Of a DNA stretch of 64,000 bases, positions 23,960 through 34,662 are shown piece by piece. Made by a program: the position numbers and the translations under genes. Position 1 is the first letter of the stretch. Each line of letters begins with the position of its first letter. The notes under the pieces were generated by a model. The model saw nothing but the letters and a program-made list of their open reading frames with translations, made no database searches and was not told where the DNA came from. Source of the stretch: Siderastrea radians (taxonomy: Eukaryota > Cnidaria > Anthozoa > Scleractinia > Rhizangiidae); contig OZ024891.1 of assembly GCA_964017195.1 (NCBI GenBank), positions 7,716,994-7,780,993 of the forward strand, written 5' to 3'.

Positions 23960-24897
23960 CTGCAACAGTTCAGAGATATAGGGTTTGGTACAACTAATTG
24001 TCAGTAGTTATAATTATTACCTAGCTATACGTGTGTTGAAAAAGTTCGCACGGAAAGAAATCTTTTATTGGGTCTCTAGGTTGTCACTGGGGTGTCATGC
24101 CACCGTAACAGCACAAGTAGATATCGCCGTGACGAAGGACTCCACCTGCCAGTCTTTAAGCCCTGGTATCACTATGCAAATCCTCCTTACTAGTCTCCTC
24201 CATATATTTCGTTGAGTACTTACTGGAAGAACCTGTTTAAACAAGACAATTCTTCTTTGGTGATTACTTTCCTTAATTCGTATGACCCGCATTTGTGATA
24301 ATGCACTTACTTGATGAGGAGAAATTTGATGATGACCACTGTTAGGGCTTAAAGGGTTAAATGCCAGACTTCTCGTCACAAAAACCCCTTGTGGGATGTA
24401 GGTATTCAGGTTTTAAAATTACAGTTGATCCACGTCACGCGTGAACGGAAACCTCAACACGTGATCCGAGTCTTCAAATAAACAAGCTACGTTCAGTGAC
24501 GTAACGGGGATCACAAGGGAAATATTGAAGATCTCATTGAAATTTCCGAAAATGGCTTCTATCTTTGTAGAAGCAAGGGGTTGTGACGGGACAAATCTTA
24601 GTTTTATCGAGAGACCGCGTTATTTTCTGGGTTCGCTTCTCGTCAGTGGTTCAAAAACGTTTTAGACGACTAGAAGGAGGTGAAATTATGTCAATTATTT
24701 TGCTGGCACGTGATTCCTGTTTCAACCGAACGAGAACAAACCTTGGAGCTGAACGCTCGTGTAAGAACGGTAGCTCCGAAGGAAGTGGACGAAAACCAAG
24801 ATACATCTGCCGTGTCAAGCAATTACTGATGACAGTTGTTCCTAGTTGCGAGGTTGATTAAAGACAAAGCCGACGCTTCGTCCACAGTTAACCAATG

Positions 24898-25289
24898 TTT
24901 GTATGCAGTTGTATGGAGCTGAAATTCGATCCAAAATGTAAATGGTCAGTTTTCCGTGCAAAATACCTAAAAAGCGAAATAGAGTTTGAAGACCATTACC
25001 TGTTGTGTGTTTGCTGTGTTTTTGCCACTTTTCCGAGCTTCTGGAGGCCGTTTGGGGCGATTTTCTGTTTAACGGTAGATGCGACATCTGTCAAAGTAAA
25101 GCCAGTACGTGACAAGACGTCGCTTCGACCGTTAAACAGAATATCGCCCCAAACGGCCTCCAGCAGTTCGGAAAAGCGGTAAAGACACAGCAAACACACA
25201 ACAGGTAAGGTTTTTCAAACTTCAAATTTTTAGGTATTTTCCACGGAAAACTGCCGATTATTTTCAATCGAATTTCAGCTCCATACAAA
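24898..25289. mobile_element. Foldback element nested in the Tc1/mariner-like element
   Basis: Long inverted arms: GTATGGAGCTGAAATTCGAT ... ATCGAATTTCAGCTCCATAC, with inner arms GGCCGTTTGGGGCGAT / ATCGCCCCAAACGGCC. Both arms give the same spurious peptide (LLCVCCVF...WRPFGAIFCLTV). It interrupts the transposase just after its second helix-turn-helix. Confidence 0.75.
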
Positions 25290-25292
25290 CTC

Positions 25293-25668
25293 TCATATTA
25301 CGCTTTGGTGACCTGTGCTTCGTCTATTGCACAACCTACTGCTCAACAATCTTTCGCGATTTTCCCATCCATATATCCTTCGTTTCGCTAGTTTGAACAA
25401 TTCAATAGATTCAACATGCAACGTCGTCTGAAAGTTTAGAAGGATAACTTCGTCCCCCTTGACTGAACGCCTCACATGTACTGAACGTTTCATGATGTCG
25501 AATGATACAATAAACAGCGCCAGGAGTTGCACGAGCTGCTGTGGAGATCGCTTTCGGTCCCTCTCCAGTCAAATAACGATCAATTATTCGTCTTCTCGTT
25601 TCCTTGTGGAGAGGCCTACATGGCCTGTTCTTCCGACCTAAGGCATTAACATAACCAGGTCTGAACAT
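25293..25668 (-). pseudogene. Paired-domain-like Tc1/mariner transposase, truncated
   Basis: The likely start MFRPGY is at 25668. The first helix-turn-helix (PAI-like) has RPLHKETRRRIIDRYL, GPKAISTAARATPGAVYCII and RHHETF, then a basic SQGGRS linker. After a frameshift near 25415 a second helix-turn-helix (RED-like) reads IELFKLAKRRIYGWENRERL and LCNRRS. The order PAI-linker-RED with an 'I-YGWE-REERLL'-type motif resembles Pax paired domains, which are known to derive from Tc1/mariner transposases. No DDE catalytic domain is left. Expected ancestral role: binding the element's inverted repeats. Confidence 0.7.
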
Positions 25669-25946
25669 TTCGAAAAAACTGTGACAGATTCGAAATCTCC
25701 TTTCGATTTTCGAAATCCCTCTCTGAATGTCAAGAAACACAAGGCGAATGCCCAAATATGGAGAACGTGACTCGTCACGTTGTTTTGAATTCTAGAGTTT
25801 CCGTTCACGCGTGACGTGGATCAACTGTAAAAGACATTGAATTTCTGCTGATGAATATCCTACACAAAGCATATTTTGGGGGCCAGAATTGTCTCAAGGC
25901 AGTTGGGAAACTCATATTTGTTGTGGAATTAGATCGGTATTCTTAC

Positions 25947-26089
25947 CTCTTTCTGGTCTTTTAAATTCGCTTTCCTGCACTCTTTATGTATCACAAATAC
26001 CAAAACCACTAGCACAGCGAGTAAAACTGCTGTAATGGTGATGGAGATCCACACCAACTTGGAAACGCCTGTTGAGTGTAAAATGTCAT
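25947..26089 (-). CDS. Ig-receptor gene 2, transmembrane exon
   Basis: A 143-nt phase 1-0 exon with acceptor CCTATAAG and donor GTAAGA. It encodes a short stalk (DILHSTGVSKLVW), a 21-23-residue TM helix (ISITITAVLLAVLVVLVFVI) and a basic stop-transfer HKECRKANLKDQKE. The length equals the two TM exons of gene 3. The exon itself is intact although the gene around it is broken. Confidence 0.8.
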
Positions 26090-26420
26090 CTTATAGGACA
26101 ACAAGAACAACATTAAGACCGGTTTGCGTAATATCGCCCAGGGGAATGGGCTTAATTTTATGCGATCATGTAAAAACAAGGCTATACAATATTAATTATA
26201 CTTTTACTCCTCATATCATTATAGCTCAAGTCTTATGTGGACACGACCTTTTCACAAGGCAAGCAAAGGAAGAAGAGCTTATTCAGGAATCTGTGGTAAA
26301 AGACGACTTATCTTCAACATCTGACTTGGCTTCACACTATGTTGTTGTTTACTTGGAAAAAAAATTGGGCCTTTGTTGAATCTTGAAAATGATTCGTTCT
26401 GAGCTAACAAACAAACTTAC

Positions 26421-26710
26421 CTTTTATGATGAGCACTGCCTCCCTCGAGGTAATATTTCCCTTGGAGCTTGCTGCCTGACAAGAGTAGTTTCCTCTATTC
26501 TTAATCTCAACTGCATCAATCGTGAGTACAGAGGTAGCATTTTCTTGTCCCTGGTAGGATATACTTTCCCCGTCCACGTTTGCAAGTCCATATTTTCAGC
26601 CGCGTAATCACAACGTAAACACAACGTGAACACAACGTAATCACCAAGGGAAGCTGTGACACTTTCAGGGTGAAGGTAGAAGGACGTCTCATTACATTCA
26701 AGTACAGTTT
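26421..26710 (-). pseudogene. Ig-receptor gene 2, Ig4 exon (deleted/frameshifted)
   Basis: Splice sites are kept (acceptor TTTTTCAACAG, donor GTAAGT), but the exon is 290 nt versus 303 nt in gene 3 (42682-42984). The lost segment includes the B-strand Cys and core Trp and is partly replaced by a triplicated CACAACGTRAA word. The second half still reads as Ig (NRGNYSCQAASSKGN) in another frame. Confidence 0.8.
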
Positions 26711-27392
26711 CTGTTGAAAAACGTTTACCGTAACCAAGTAGCCCATACCGCTTGAGTTTATCGCCTAGTTTCAGAAAGATGAAGCAACTAGAAAGATTGA
26801 TTCCACCCCCCCCCCTCCACCCCTGAAGTGCCAGCCAATCAGAAATATTATTAATGAATCACCTTATCTCGTCCTCTTCCCTTTCGGCTATGAAGGAATT
26901 CATGCGTCTTATCTTGCTTTCGTCCCATCTCGATTTCATGCTCCCATCTTGGTAGAGAAAACCTGTGACTTGTTCAAGCACAAAACACGCTAATATGCGT
27001 GTGTTTTATGAAACCGGATCCACAGCTTCAGCCATCAACAGACCGCACTTCAAAAAGCATCAATTTACATGATTGCTTTCGATCGTTCAACTCTTTACTG
27101 CATTTGTACTTAGCAATGATTTATTTATTTAATGATGATTTAATATTTATTCAGGGACACCTTATCAGCAAAGGCTACAGTTTAAATAGAGTCCCAACTA
27201 AAGATAAAGCAACAATATACACAAAAGTTACAAAACACACCGCTGGACGTAAAATGAAATAATACATACATACAACTACAAATCAACGAGGAGGAAGAAA
27301 ATGGCCTTTGAGATGATGCTTAGCTTGGGTCTCTGAATTCAAAAGATCTGCTTTAAAAATGAGCAAAGCCACAAGTGAAAATTGATTCTTAC

Positions 27393-27694
27393 TTGGTTTC
27401 AAAATTAATGTTGTCCTAGACTGAGATCTCTTCCAACCCACTACGTTTCTTGCTTTGCACCAATAGATTTCTTGATGAGGTGTTGTGACGGATTCCAAAG
27501 ATAACAACGAGACCATGCCCTTCACTCCAACAGTATTTTTCCTGAACACAGGAAGCCTCCCCCCCCATCTTTATACCATTTGACAACATCACGAGGAATG
27601 CCTGTTGCTTCACAAGTCATAGTCACTTTGCTTCCGGGAGAAACGATCGTCTCATTTACGGCTGGGTTAATTGTGAAGCTTGGTGGCGCTGGCT
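27393..27694 (-). pseudogene. Ig-receptor gene 2, Ig3 exon (frameshifted)
   Basis: Acceptor CATTTTAG and donor GTAAGA. It reads VTMTCEATGIPRDVVKWYKD and then hits a run of eight G where gene 3 has GGTTTTCC. The frame changes and the rest (LLSLESVTTPHQEIYWCKAR) is in a second frame. The exon is 302 nt, not a multiple of three as its phase 1-1 borders require. Confidence 0.8.
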
Positions 27695-27937
27695 CTAAAA
27701 TGAAAACGTGGTCAGTGAAAACTGTGGTTTTAAGGCTGATTTAAGCGTTCATAGACATATAAGCGCAAGCGTTATGCCAGATTAGTTGAAGCTTTTGATA
27801 CTATAAAACTAATCCAATTATTAAGAAACAACTGAGACATCGTGATATGGGATTATTTTCTTAAGAAATTGTAGTTGGATTGGTCAAGCACTTAGGTATA
27901 CACGGTTAATTAAAAAAAGGCATTGTTACCTTGCAAA

Positions 27938-28066
27938 GACCATCTTTATACCATTTTACAACAGGACGAGGAATGCCTGTTGCTTCACAAGTCATAGTCA
28001 CTTTGCTTCCAGGAGAAACGACCGTCTCATTTACTGGGTTAATTGTGAAGCTTGGTGGCGCTGGCT
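27938..28066 (-). pseudogene. Partial tandem copy of the Ig3 exon
   Basis: The 5' half of Ig3 (acceptor to the KWYKDG region) and about 200 bp of upstream intron are repeated about 370 bp away from 27574-27694. The 3' half is absent, so it cannot encode a domain. Confidence 0.7.
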
Positions 28067-29359
28067 CTAAAATGAAAACGTGGTCGGTGAAAACTGTGGT
28101 TTTAAGGCTGATTTAAGCGTTCATAGACATATAAGCGCAAGCATAATGATTACTTGAAGGTTTTGATACTGTAAAACTAAGCCAATTATTAAGAAACAAC
28201 TGAGACATCTTGATATGGGATTATTTTGTTAAAAAAGTGTAGTTGGATTGGTCAAGCACTTAATTAGGTATACACGGTTAATAAAAAAAGGCATTGTTAC
28301 CTTGCAAAACGTGTTTAACTCCATTACTTATATCTCATTATCATGGATGTTGCAAGCTTAGTAAGCATTTCCTCAATTAGCTTTCCAAAAGCAATCGGCA
28401 AGATCAGATGAGTTGGGGTCCTTTAACTTTGACTGGTTATTTGGTCCAAAGTAGTGAGCCCAGCTCATTTTAAACATTAATTCTTGACTGCGACGCGACA
28501 GCACTACCTTTTTAAACCTCTAAGGATTCGACAAAATCACTCAAAGAAATTTGTTTTATCCATCAAAAAAGGCCTTTTTGGTGAGTAAAATTATATGTAC
28601 TCTTTGCGGGGCGAATTTGGTTTTCCTAACTTAATGTCCCATTTTTATAGAATGGGCCGGCTAAATTGGGTCACATTTTATTGTGGACTTTTACAGTTTG
28701 TTATGGCGGTAATTAAATTGCCCCAAGTTATGACCAAAATAACTTCGAAAGATCGGATCAGCTCTAAGGACTTTAGGGCTAATTTGGATTCTGGGAATGA
28801 AAGAGATATTTTGAATTTACAATTTAACTTCCCTCTCAAGAACAAATATAATAAAATGTAAACCCGATATTGTACAATTTTGTCACGTGCTGTAAATCAT
28901 GTTCTTGTCTGTCAGGAATGTAAGCAGGACTGAGTGAAATTTTTTTATTGCCCAAAAACTTTATATTGTAATATTGTAGAATTTTTTCTGAAATCGAGAG
29001 GCTTACAATAAAAAGAAAAGACTGAGAGCGTTGGAGGTTGAACTCGTATCAATGAAGTGCCTTTAAATTCAACTACTTAACGAGAGAACAAGTAAGCAAG
29101 CAATACATGTACATTTGGTATTCAAAATTTCATTCTTTACTGTACCGTAACATGTTTTAAAATGAAAGAAAACGAAGATCGCACGACTGGAGTCTGACTC
29201 CAATCGTGCCATCTTCATTTTCTTTCTCTCTCAGAGATTGCGAAAATTTTTTAAGGATTTTTGCATCGTCATGATTTATGTTTTTCATGTTTCGCATTAT
29301 AGTTTATTGACCTTTGTATAGGCATAAACCTGTACTGCAAAGGCTGATGAAGTGCTTAC

Positions 29360-29575
29360 GTCTAAATTCCAAGGTAGGCGTACCAAACGTACAGGACATT
29401 TGATTGAAAGCCCAACAGGATTAATTTCCGGAATCGTTCTTTGTCGTATTTTGTATGGAAAACGCGCATACTTTGCTGTCCTTGCTATCAACGTGTCCGT
29501 CACGCCCCTCTTCCCCACACTTTTAAAATAGGAGGTTCAGCGTTGAAGTAGTATTGTATCCAGTACAGTTGGATA
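29360..29575 (-). pseudogene. Ig-receptor gene 2, truncated Ig1-like exon
   Basis: Resembles the 3' two-thirds of Ig1 (VSNCTGYNTTSTL-type region out of frame, then DSKDSKVCAFSIQNTTKNDS). It has a TAA where the motif should read GNYSC and a degraded 5' end. The donor GTAAGC is kept. The same truncated exon exists in gene 3 (51254-51470), so truncation predates the duplication. Confidence 0.65.
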
Positions 29576-30240
29576 CAAATCCAATATTGTAAGCTTAACA
29601 AAACAAAACAAAAGAAAACAAAATGACCACCCAGCAGTGTTAAAATTAACTAAAGAGCAGACTCTGTGAGCACCGATGTATCGGTGATTTGCATGGTAGT
29701 TTTTCAACTCCCTTAAGAGATCGAGTTAGTGGCAGCCTATTGTACGTAAATAAAGCTTAAATCTTAATTATGGAATATGTGGATGTAACGGAGCTTACCT
29801 CTAAAATCCAAGTTTCATGTGCCCTCTGTACAGGTCATGTGATTGTGAGCCCAGCAGGTGTAATTACCTGAATCCTATTGTGTGGCAGTTTGGATCGAAA
29901 ACGTACACACTTTACTGTCCTCGCTGTCCACGTCTCCGTCACGACCTCCACAATCTTTCAAACTAACTTCTTCATCGTTGAAGTAGTATTGTATCCAATA
30001 CGGTTGGCCATAGTAATGATTTCCATAATTTTCCTTTCTCAAACTCAATAATTATTCATATTGTTATCAGCCTACCAGAACGGCCCATTCTGGTCAGGTG
30101 GATGAGTTTAGAAACCCAATGAAAAACGAGTTGAAAACCACACACGTTTAGAAACGATTTCAAACCCGTGTGTAAATTGTTTCTTAATCTGCATATTCAA
30201 AAGGCAAGACGAAAACATGGACATCAACAAATTTATTTAT

Positions 30241-30789
30241 TCACACAATATGAGAGCAAATTATGACAATGAAAGCAACACTACTGCACCTTTTGTCTGA
30301 TGCATCGAGGAGATTAAAATCCAAGTTTGCATTCTTTTCCTCCATGAATCGACGTATTCCGCACACAATCTGATATATGGTTCTGGGTGGGTATCTTTCC
30401 TTTGATGGTTTAGCAACTTCTTGGATAAACTTTGCCAGCCAATAATTGAGGCTTAAAGCATCCATTTCAAGCAACGGAAATTCCAAGGACTGAACTTTGT
30501 GCAGATCGTAATTTTTAAATAGACCGCCTGGTTCCAACGTTGCTACTTTAGGAACTCGGACTTTTTGCCATTGTTCAAAAATTCCAACCGCCCATTTGTT
30601 TTTATATTGGGTAGACTTCGGAATAGCGCTGGCCACACACTTTTCTTCTTGTTCAAAAGTTTTGGCAGCTCTAAATCTGTACTCTGCCATTTCTGCCATT
30701 TGGCTTGTGAATTCAAAGCAACGTGTTTGCTTCGAACTGACAAACAACAAGACTGAAAAACGTTGCATTAAATGCAAGAATAATTTCAC
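30241..30789 (-). pseudogene. Crypton/ZMYM2-QRICH1-like recombinase N-terminal fragment
   Basis: The readable part has STQYKNKWAVGIFEQWQ, DALSLNYWLAKFIQEV and ERYPPRTIYQIVCGIRRFM, the typical order of the N-terminal helical domain in Crypton-derived proteins (DUF3504 group: ZMYM2, QRICH1, KCTD1-like). The catalytic tyrosine-recombinase domain is missing after LLDASDKR. It differs clearly from the recombinase at 8812-10068. Confidence 0.7.
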
Positions 30790-30947
30790 ACACTAGCACG
30801 TCGGCGACGGGATCTCAATCAACGCCTCAAAGCGTTGATTACGATCCACAAATAGAACATTTGAATCGAGAAACTCATTAAAATGATAAGTGCTTCTAAT
30901 TTTTTTTGTTGGAGAAGTAATTACAAAAACTCGTGCTTCGGGTTTCA

Positions 30948-31042
30948 TCAGGTTTCGAAACACTCGAAAACAATAAAACGACTCGGCCTGCGGCCTCGTG
31001 GTTTCAAATGTTTTCTCGTGTTTGGAAACCTGATGAAACCCT
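30948..31042. repeat. Palindrome with GAGGCCGCAGGCCGAGT centre
   Basis: Arms GGTTTCATCAGGTTTCGAAA ... TTTGGAAACCTGATGAAACC. The loop region shares CTCGGCCTGCGGCCTCGTG with the palindrome at 20423-20562. Confidence 0.7.
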
Positions 31043-31377
31043 CGCACTCGTTTTTGAAATAGTACTTGAAGCATTGCTGGTGCACATGATTGTTACGTTG
31101 AAGCCAATGGGCAGGACATGTTCATCCGGGAATTCGAGAGTGTTTATTTCCAAAGTTGGTGTAAACGAAACCAAATAAAGAAAAACCGCCACTGGTCAGG
31201 CTATAATTCGAGCAAATCATACAAAACGGCGGACTGACTGACTGACTGACTGACTGACAAGCTAGCTAAATAAAATTATGGCAGAAGGAATGAATACATT
31301 TTTTGTTTAATTTTGAGAATCTGTTCATGTTCTCTAAGGCTTCCAGGTTCTGGTTCAAGTTATTATACTATACGTAC

Positions 31378-31459
31378 CTTTATGCTGCGATTTAACTGAG
31401 ACACAGGCAGCACTTGGTGCGTCGTGGAAAATAAGAACTAAAGCGATAATCAACAGCAT
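31378..31459 (-). CDS. Ig-receptor gene 2, signal-peptide exon
   Basis: ATG at 31459, signal peptide MLLIIALVLIFHDAPSA then ACVSVKSQHK. It has 27 residues and ends in phase 1 at donor GTACGT. One codon shorter than genes 1 and 3. Intact, but the downstream Ig1 exon is destroyed. Confidence 0.75.
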
Positions 31460-33044
31460 AATACAGTATGTTCTGCAACTTGTGTTACGCACCTAAAACA
31501 AGATAAAATGAATTAAGGACTGTTCAAAGTATTTATGGATATCAGTACAAAAAAAAAAAGAAATTTCCCCATCTGTTAGTGACCACCGGGTTGTACCCAA
31601 TTAATTTTTTAAATTCCTTTTTTTTAAAGTTAAATGATCGTGTTATGTTATACATATAATGCATTTGATTTGTTTATTCACCGTCTAATGGGATACAATA
31701 CGAACTCCAGACTAAATGCTTTGGCGTTACTATATGATTCGATTGCCTTTCTATGGAAACATTTTACTGAATGACAGTTCGTTTTTAATTAGTACTTTTC
31801 CTTTCACGTATAAACTGAAAGTTAACCAGTATAAATTTTACAGGAATATGAAATAAAACAAAATTTGGCTTTTCGCTTTGTTAAAACTTACTTGAATATA
31901 ATGAAAGGAGTTTTATAAAACCTCGTGTTCGAATATGTTTTAAGGTATTCCTCGAGGCTAATTTCGACATTTTCCGCGTATTTTTATGTCCCAATTCTGT
32001 AGAAATATTTGTTCAAACTTGGTCATATTAACACAGACATTAAAAGCAAAATAGCAAGGCGAACCGATTAAGTTATTCCATTATCGATTTTGCCTATTAA
32101 GTACCCCGTTAAACTTATGTCAAATTAACGTTAAATCTACCAATTCAACCACCAGTTCATTTAGGTTTAGTTAGCTCTTGCAGGCTTAATACCCCACCAC
32201 GAATGGGTCACCATTTACTGAAACTAACATGATGGCTTATGATATAACAAAACTTCGACCGAAATCTGCCAGTGATGTATTCTGTGGCTTCCGTAATGAA
32301 CTGAAAAACCATTTTATTTTATAATATGGCAATGACGACCCACAATAATTTAATTTTTAATACAGAGTCATGTAAACTGTATTATCAAGCTGCAAAATAT
32401 GATTAGAAACACGTTCAAGCCATTAAGTGTTTGTAGAGACTTTACAAGATCCCAGCGTGCAGCTACTAATTAATTTATCACCAAACGATATGATAAACAC
32501 AAAAAGAAAAAAATAGCATAAAATATAAAGAACTACCTTACGATTATTATTCATCGAGGATTCTTATCCTGAACCATTGAGTGTCACCCATGCCTTTCAT
32601 CATTATCACAAGGCTTGTGCTACTTTGCTCCGTATTATGAACGTATTCGTTTATTTTCACCGATGTTTTCGAACGCGTGCGGTTCCGTGAATTTACATAT
32701 ACTTGCAAAACGTATGGAATATTATGCTTCTTTCGCCAGTAGACACCTGTTATTCATTGTCATGACAACGATTTCTTACAAACACCTGTTATTCAAACTC
32801 ATGACAAAGACTTAATATAAGCCAGTGAACAGCAAAGATATTGACACTAAGGAAAGCGAGACAGCTGTGCGCAAGACTTTATTTTCTAAGATAGTTTACC
32901 ATGTATTTGTAGAGGTACTGATGCTTGTAATTTTTGTTAAATTTCTTCTTAAAAAATCACTGACATTGTTCTTGACATTATTCTTACGAACTTGAAAATA
33001 TTAGGTTGTCGCATCAACCGGACTTTTTAACAGTCGAGTTGGTT

Positions 33045-33345
33045 TTAGATTATGAGCAGTCTCACTTTCCGCTCAGGGACTGGAGTCGAGCGAGTGCGAA
33101 AATCGCCTGCCGTGTGCGTGTAACGTGACGCGCGTGTGTAGTGAGCCGCCTCACCCTCCTTTCTTTACTTGCTGCTAAACAAGCGCGCGCGTCACCTGTC
33201 CACGTGGCAGGTGATTTTCGCCCGCGTGTTCTTTCTGCTCGGCTGAGTCCGTGAACAGCGAGACTGCTGTCGTAATGTCGGCTTGCTTTTAATTTGTGCC
33301 CTCGACTATCTAGAAAGAGACTGCCCGTAGTCTCATAAACGATAA
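33045..33345. mobile_element. Foldback/MITE of the AGACTnCGAGnAGTCTC family (copy 2)
   Basis: Left word GAGCAGTCTCACTTTCCGC, right word AGAAAGAGACTGCCCGTAGT. GC-rich interior with no gene. Collinear with 11800-12045. Confidence 0.55.
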
Positions 33346-33444
33346 GAAATATCCAGCGATCAAGAACTACCGATGCGGTCCTGTTAATTCCTGTCCAGAA
33401 AAAAAGCTAAACGAAGGATGTTCATGATGGCGTTTTTACTTTAA

Positions 33445-33857
33445 GGGGCTGTTTACATGGAGGGAGGAAGATCCTAGCGCTAGGAAGATCCTAGAAGGCG
33501 AATCGTCCTAGCGCCATATGTTTTCTGTATTCAGTTTACATGCAAAATGTTGTAGTTGGCCCTAGTGCTAGGATCTTTCTAGCACTAGGATCTTCCTAGC
33601 TGAGAGATAGGAAGATCCTAGCGCTAGGAAGATCCTAGCACCATGCAAACTGCCTTCGCTCGGGAGATCCTAGTACTAGGGACAGAAACACAAATATGGC
33701 GGCAGCCGGGCTTTCAGCTGCTAAAGACCGACAGTTTTATTTGATTTCCAGCAACCACCCCGACCGAAATTTTTGCATGTAAAGCAAACGAAAATTTGTT
33801 TCCCCTTCTAGGATCTTCCTAGTGCTAGGATCTTCCTCCCTCCATGTAAACAGCCCC
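33445..33857. mobile_element. PIF/Harbinger-like MITE with internal AGGATCTTCCTAG repeats
   Basis: Inverted termini begin GGGGCTGTTTACATGGAGGG and are flanked by TAA (33442-33444; 33858-33860). The paralogous site (12085-12100, TTTTCACTTAAAATTTTCAC) is empty. The inside is built of repeated, often self-complementary GATCCTAGCGCTAGGATC-type words, so the whole element can fold into a long hairpin. Confidence 0.75.
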
Positions 33858-34662
33858 TAAGTTCACACGCAGTGATGTGTATATTGTCAAATTGCGGTAT
33901 TTCTTCCCGTAACACGAAACCCACAAGAAAAGGGCTCCATACCCGCTGCTAATTGCATCTGGAAGAAATCTCGAAACTCTCTATACCGGTGTTTATTCAT
34001 TTGATTATTAGAAGTACAACTACAATATGGTGTTCATTAATGGTATTCAACTCCGGATTTTAAGGCATTTTTGTTTATTATTATTTTTTCAGGCTCTCGT
34101 TACAATCCACTTACTGATTAATTGATTTATCGGTAGGCCATCATTGCAAGTAAACAGTTAATATTTATTTATTCACTTTAATTCTAGGAGGCGGTGTGCA
34201 TTTCACGATCAATTCTCCCTCGCTAATCTTTCCGTTAATTCGCGTGCGCAATTCAATTTCGTGACATCGCGATGGAGTACTGTTATTCTTTGCCCATCGA
34301 GGAACGTTCATGGTGAAGTGCCGGATACCTGAGACCATGCATGTAGCTGTGCATCGGTATTAGACTACAACGAAGGGCCAACGATTGGCGAATATAAGCA
34401 AGGTCGATAAATATTATTTGACGTTTTGTCAGGGATTAAACGAAGATGCTCAAATTAACCATGAATTTCTTTGCGTAGGTAAAATCTTGCCACTCAGACT
34501 ACGATGGCTGTTTTTATCCAGCATTTGATATCCTTTAATATTAAACAAACCTATTTTTTATAAAGTCAGCACTGCACAAATTAAGCACTCCAATGAGTGC
34601 CTAAGGTCAGTTGGATGAAAAACGTCAAAATTTAATTCAAACGATTAAAAATGAGTGACTGC

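Larger units (their letters stand above)
24422..25827. mobile_element. Tc1/mariner-like element with Pax-like transposase remnant
   Basis: Inverted ends start CAGTTGATCCACGTCACGCG on both sides (about 31 bp) and are flanked by TA (24420-24421; 25828-25829). Both paralogs, at about 40660 and about 42060, read TTTTAAAATTAAAAGAAATT with no insert, so the exact empty site is known. It carries a broken paired-domain-like protein on the minus strand and a nested palindrome (24898-25289). Length is 1406 bp. It cannot be autonomous. Confidence 0.9.
6880..28400. repeat. Segmental duplication, copy 1
   Basis: Collinear with 31330-44290. Anchors are: receptor signal-exon flank 6880-7030 = 31330-31500; 8040-8300 = 32100-32390; 10280-10410 = 32395-32550; 11270-14730 = 32550-38340 (with gaps); 22450-24420 = 38950-40660; 25830-28400 = 42060-44290. 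The copies differ mainly by transposon insertions. The two copies therefore serve as mutual 'empty sites', and several insertions are exactly resolved by comparison. Confidence 0.85.
30033..31063. mobile_element. Crypton-related insertion inside the Ig1 exon
   Basis: Borders are fixed by alignment with intact Ig1 exons of genes 1 and 3. It carries the N-terminal half of a Crypton recombinase gene (30241-30789, minus) and a palindrome (30948-31042). No clear terminal inverted repeats or target duplication were found, which fits either a Crypton or a composite. Confidence 0.7.
29799..31170 (-). pseudogene. Ig-receptor gene 2, Ig1 exon split by an insertion
   Basis: The exon parts are 31064-31170 (start, PTLEINTLEFPDEHVLPIGF) and 29799-30032 (rest). 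Together they equal the 341-342 nt of the paralogs. Besides the about 1031-bp insertion, there is a TAG where the paralogs have AAG or AAR before DSGNYTC, a TGA near the end (EGT-stop-NLDF), and the acceptor AG has become GG (31171-31172). The exon is dead. Confidence 0.85.

Noticed and set aside
24895..25182. Conserved-looking Cys-rich protein (LLCVCCVF...)
   Set aside because: The same peptide is read from both arms of a palindrome. It is repeat-derived.
23781..26089. Receptor tyrosine kinase (FGFR-like) identity for the Ig cluster
   Set aside because: The exon after the TM exon is a short tail with a stop, and no kinase motif is seen in the window.
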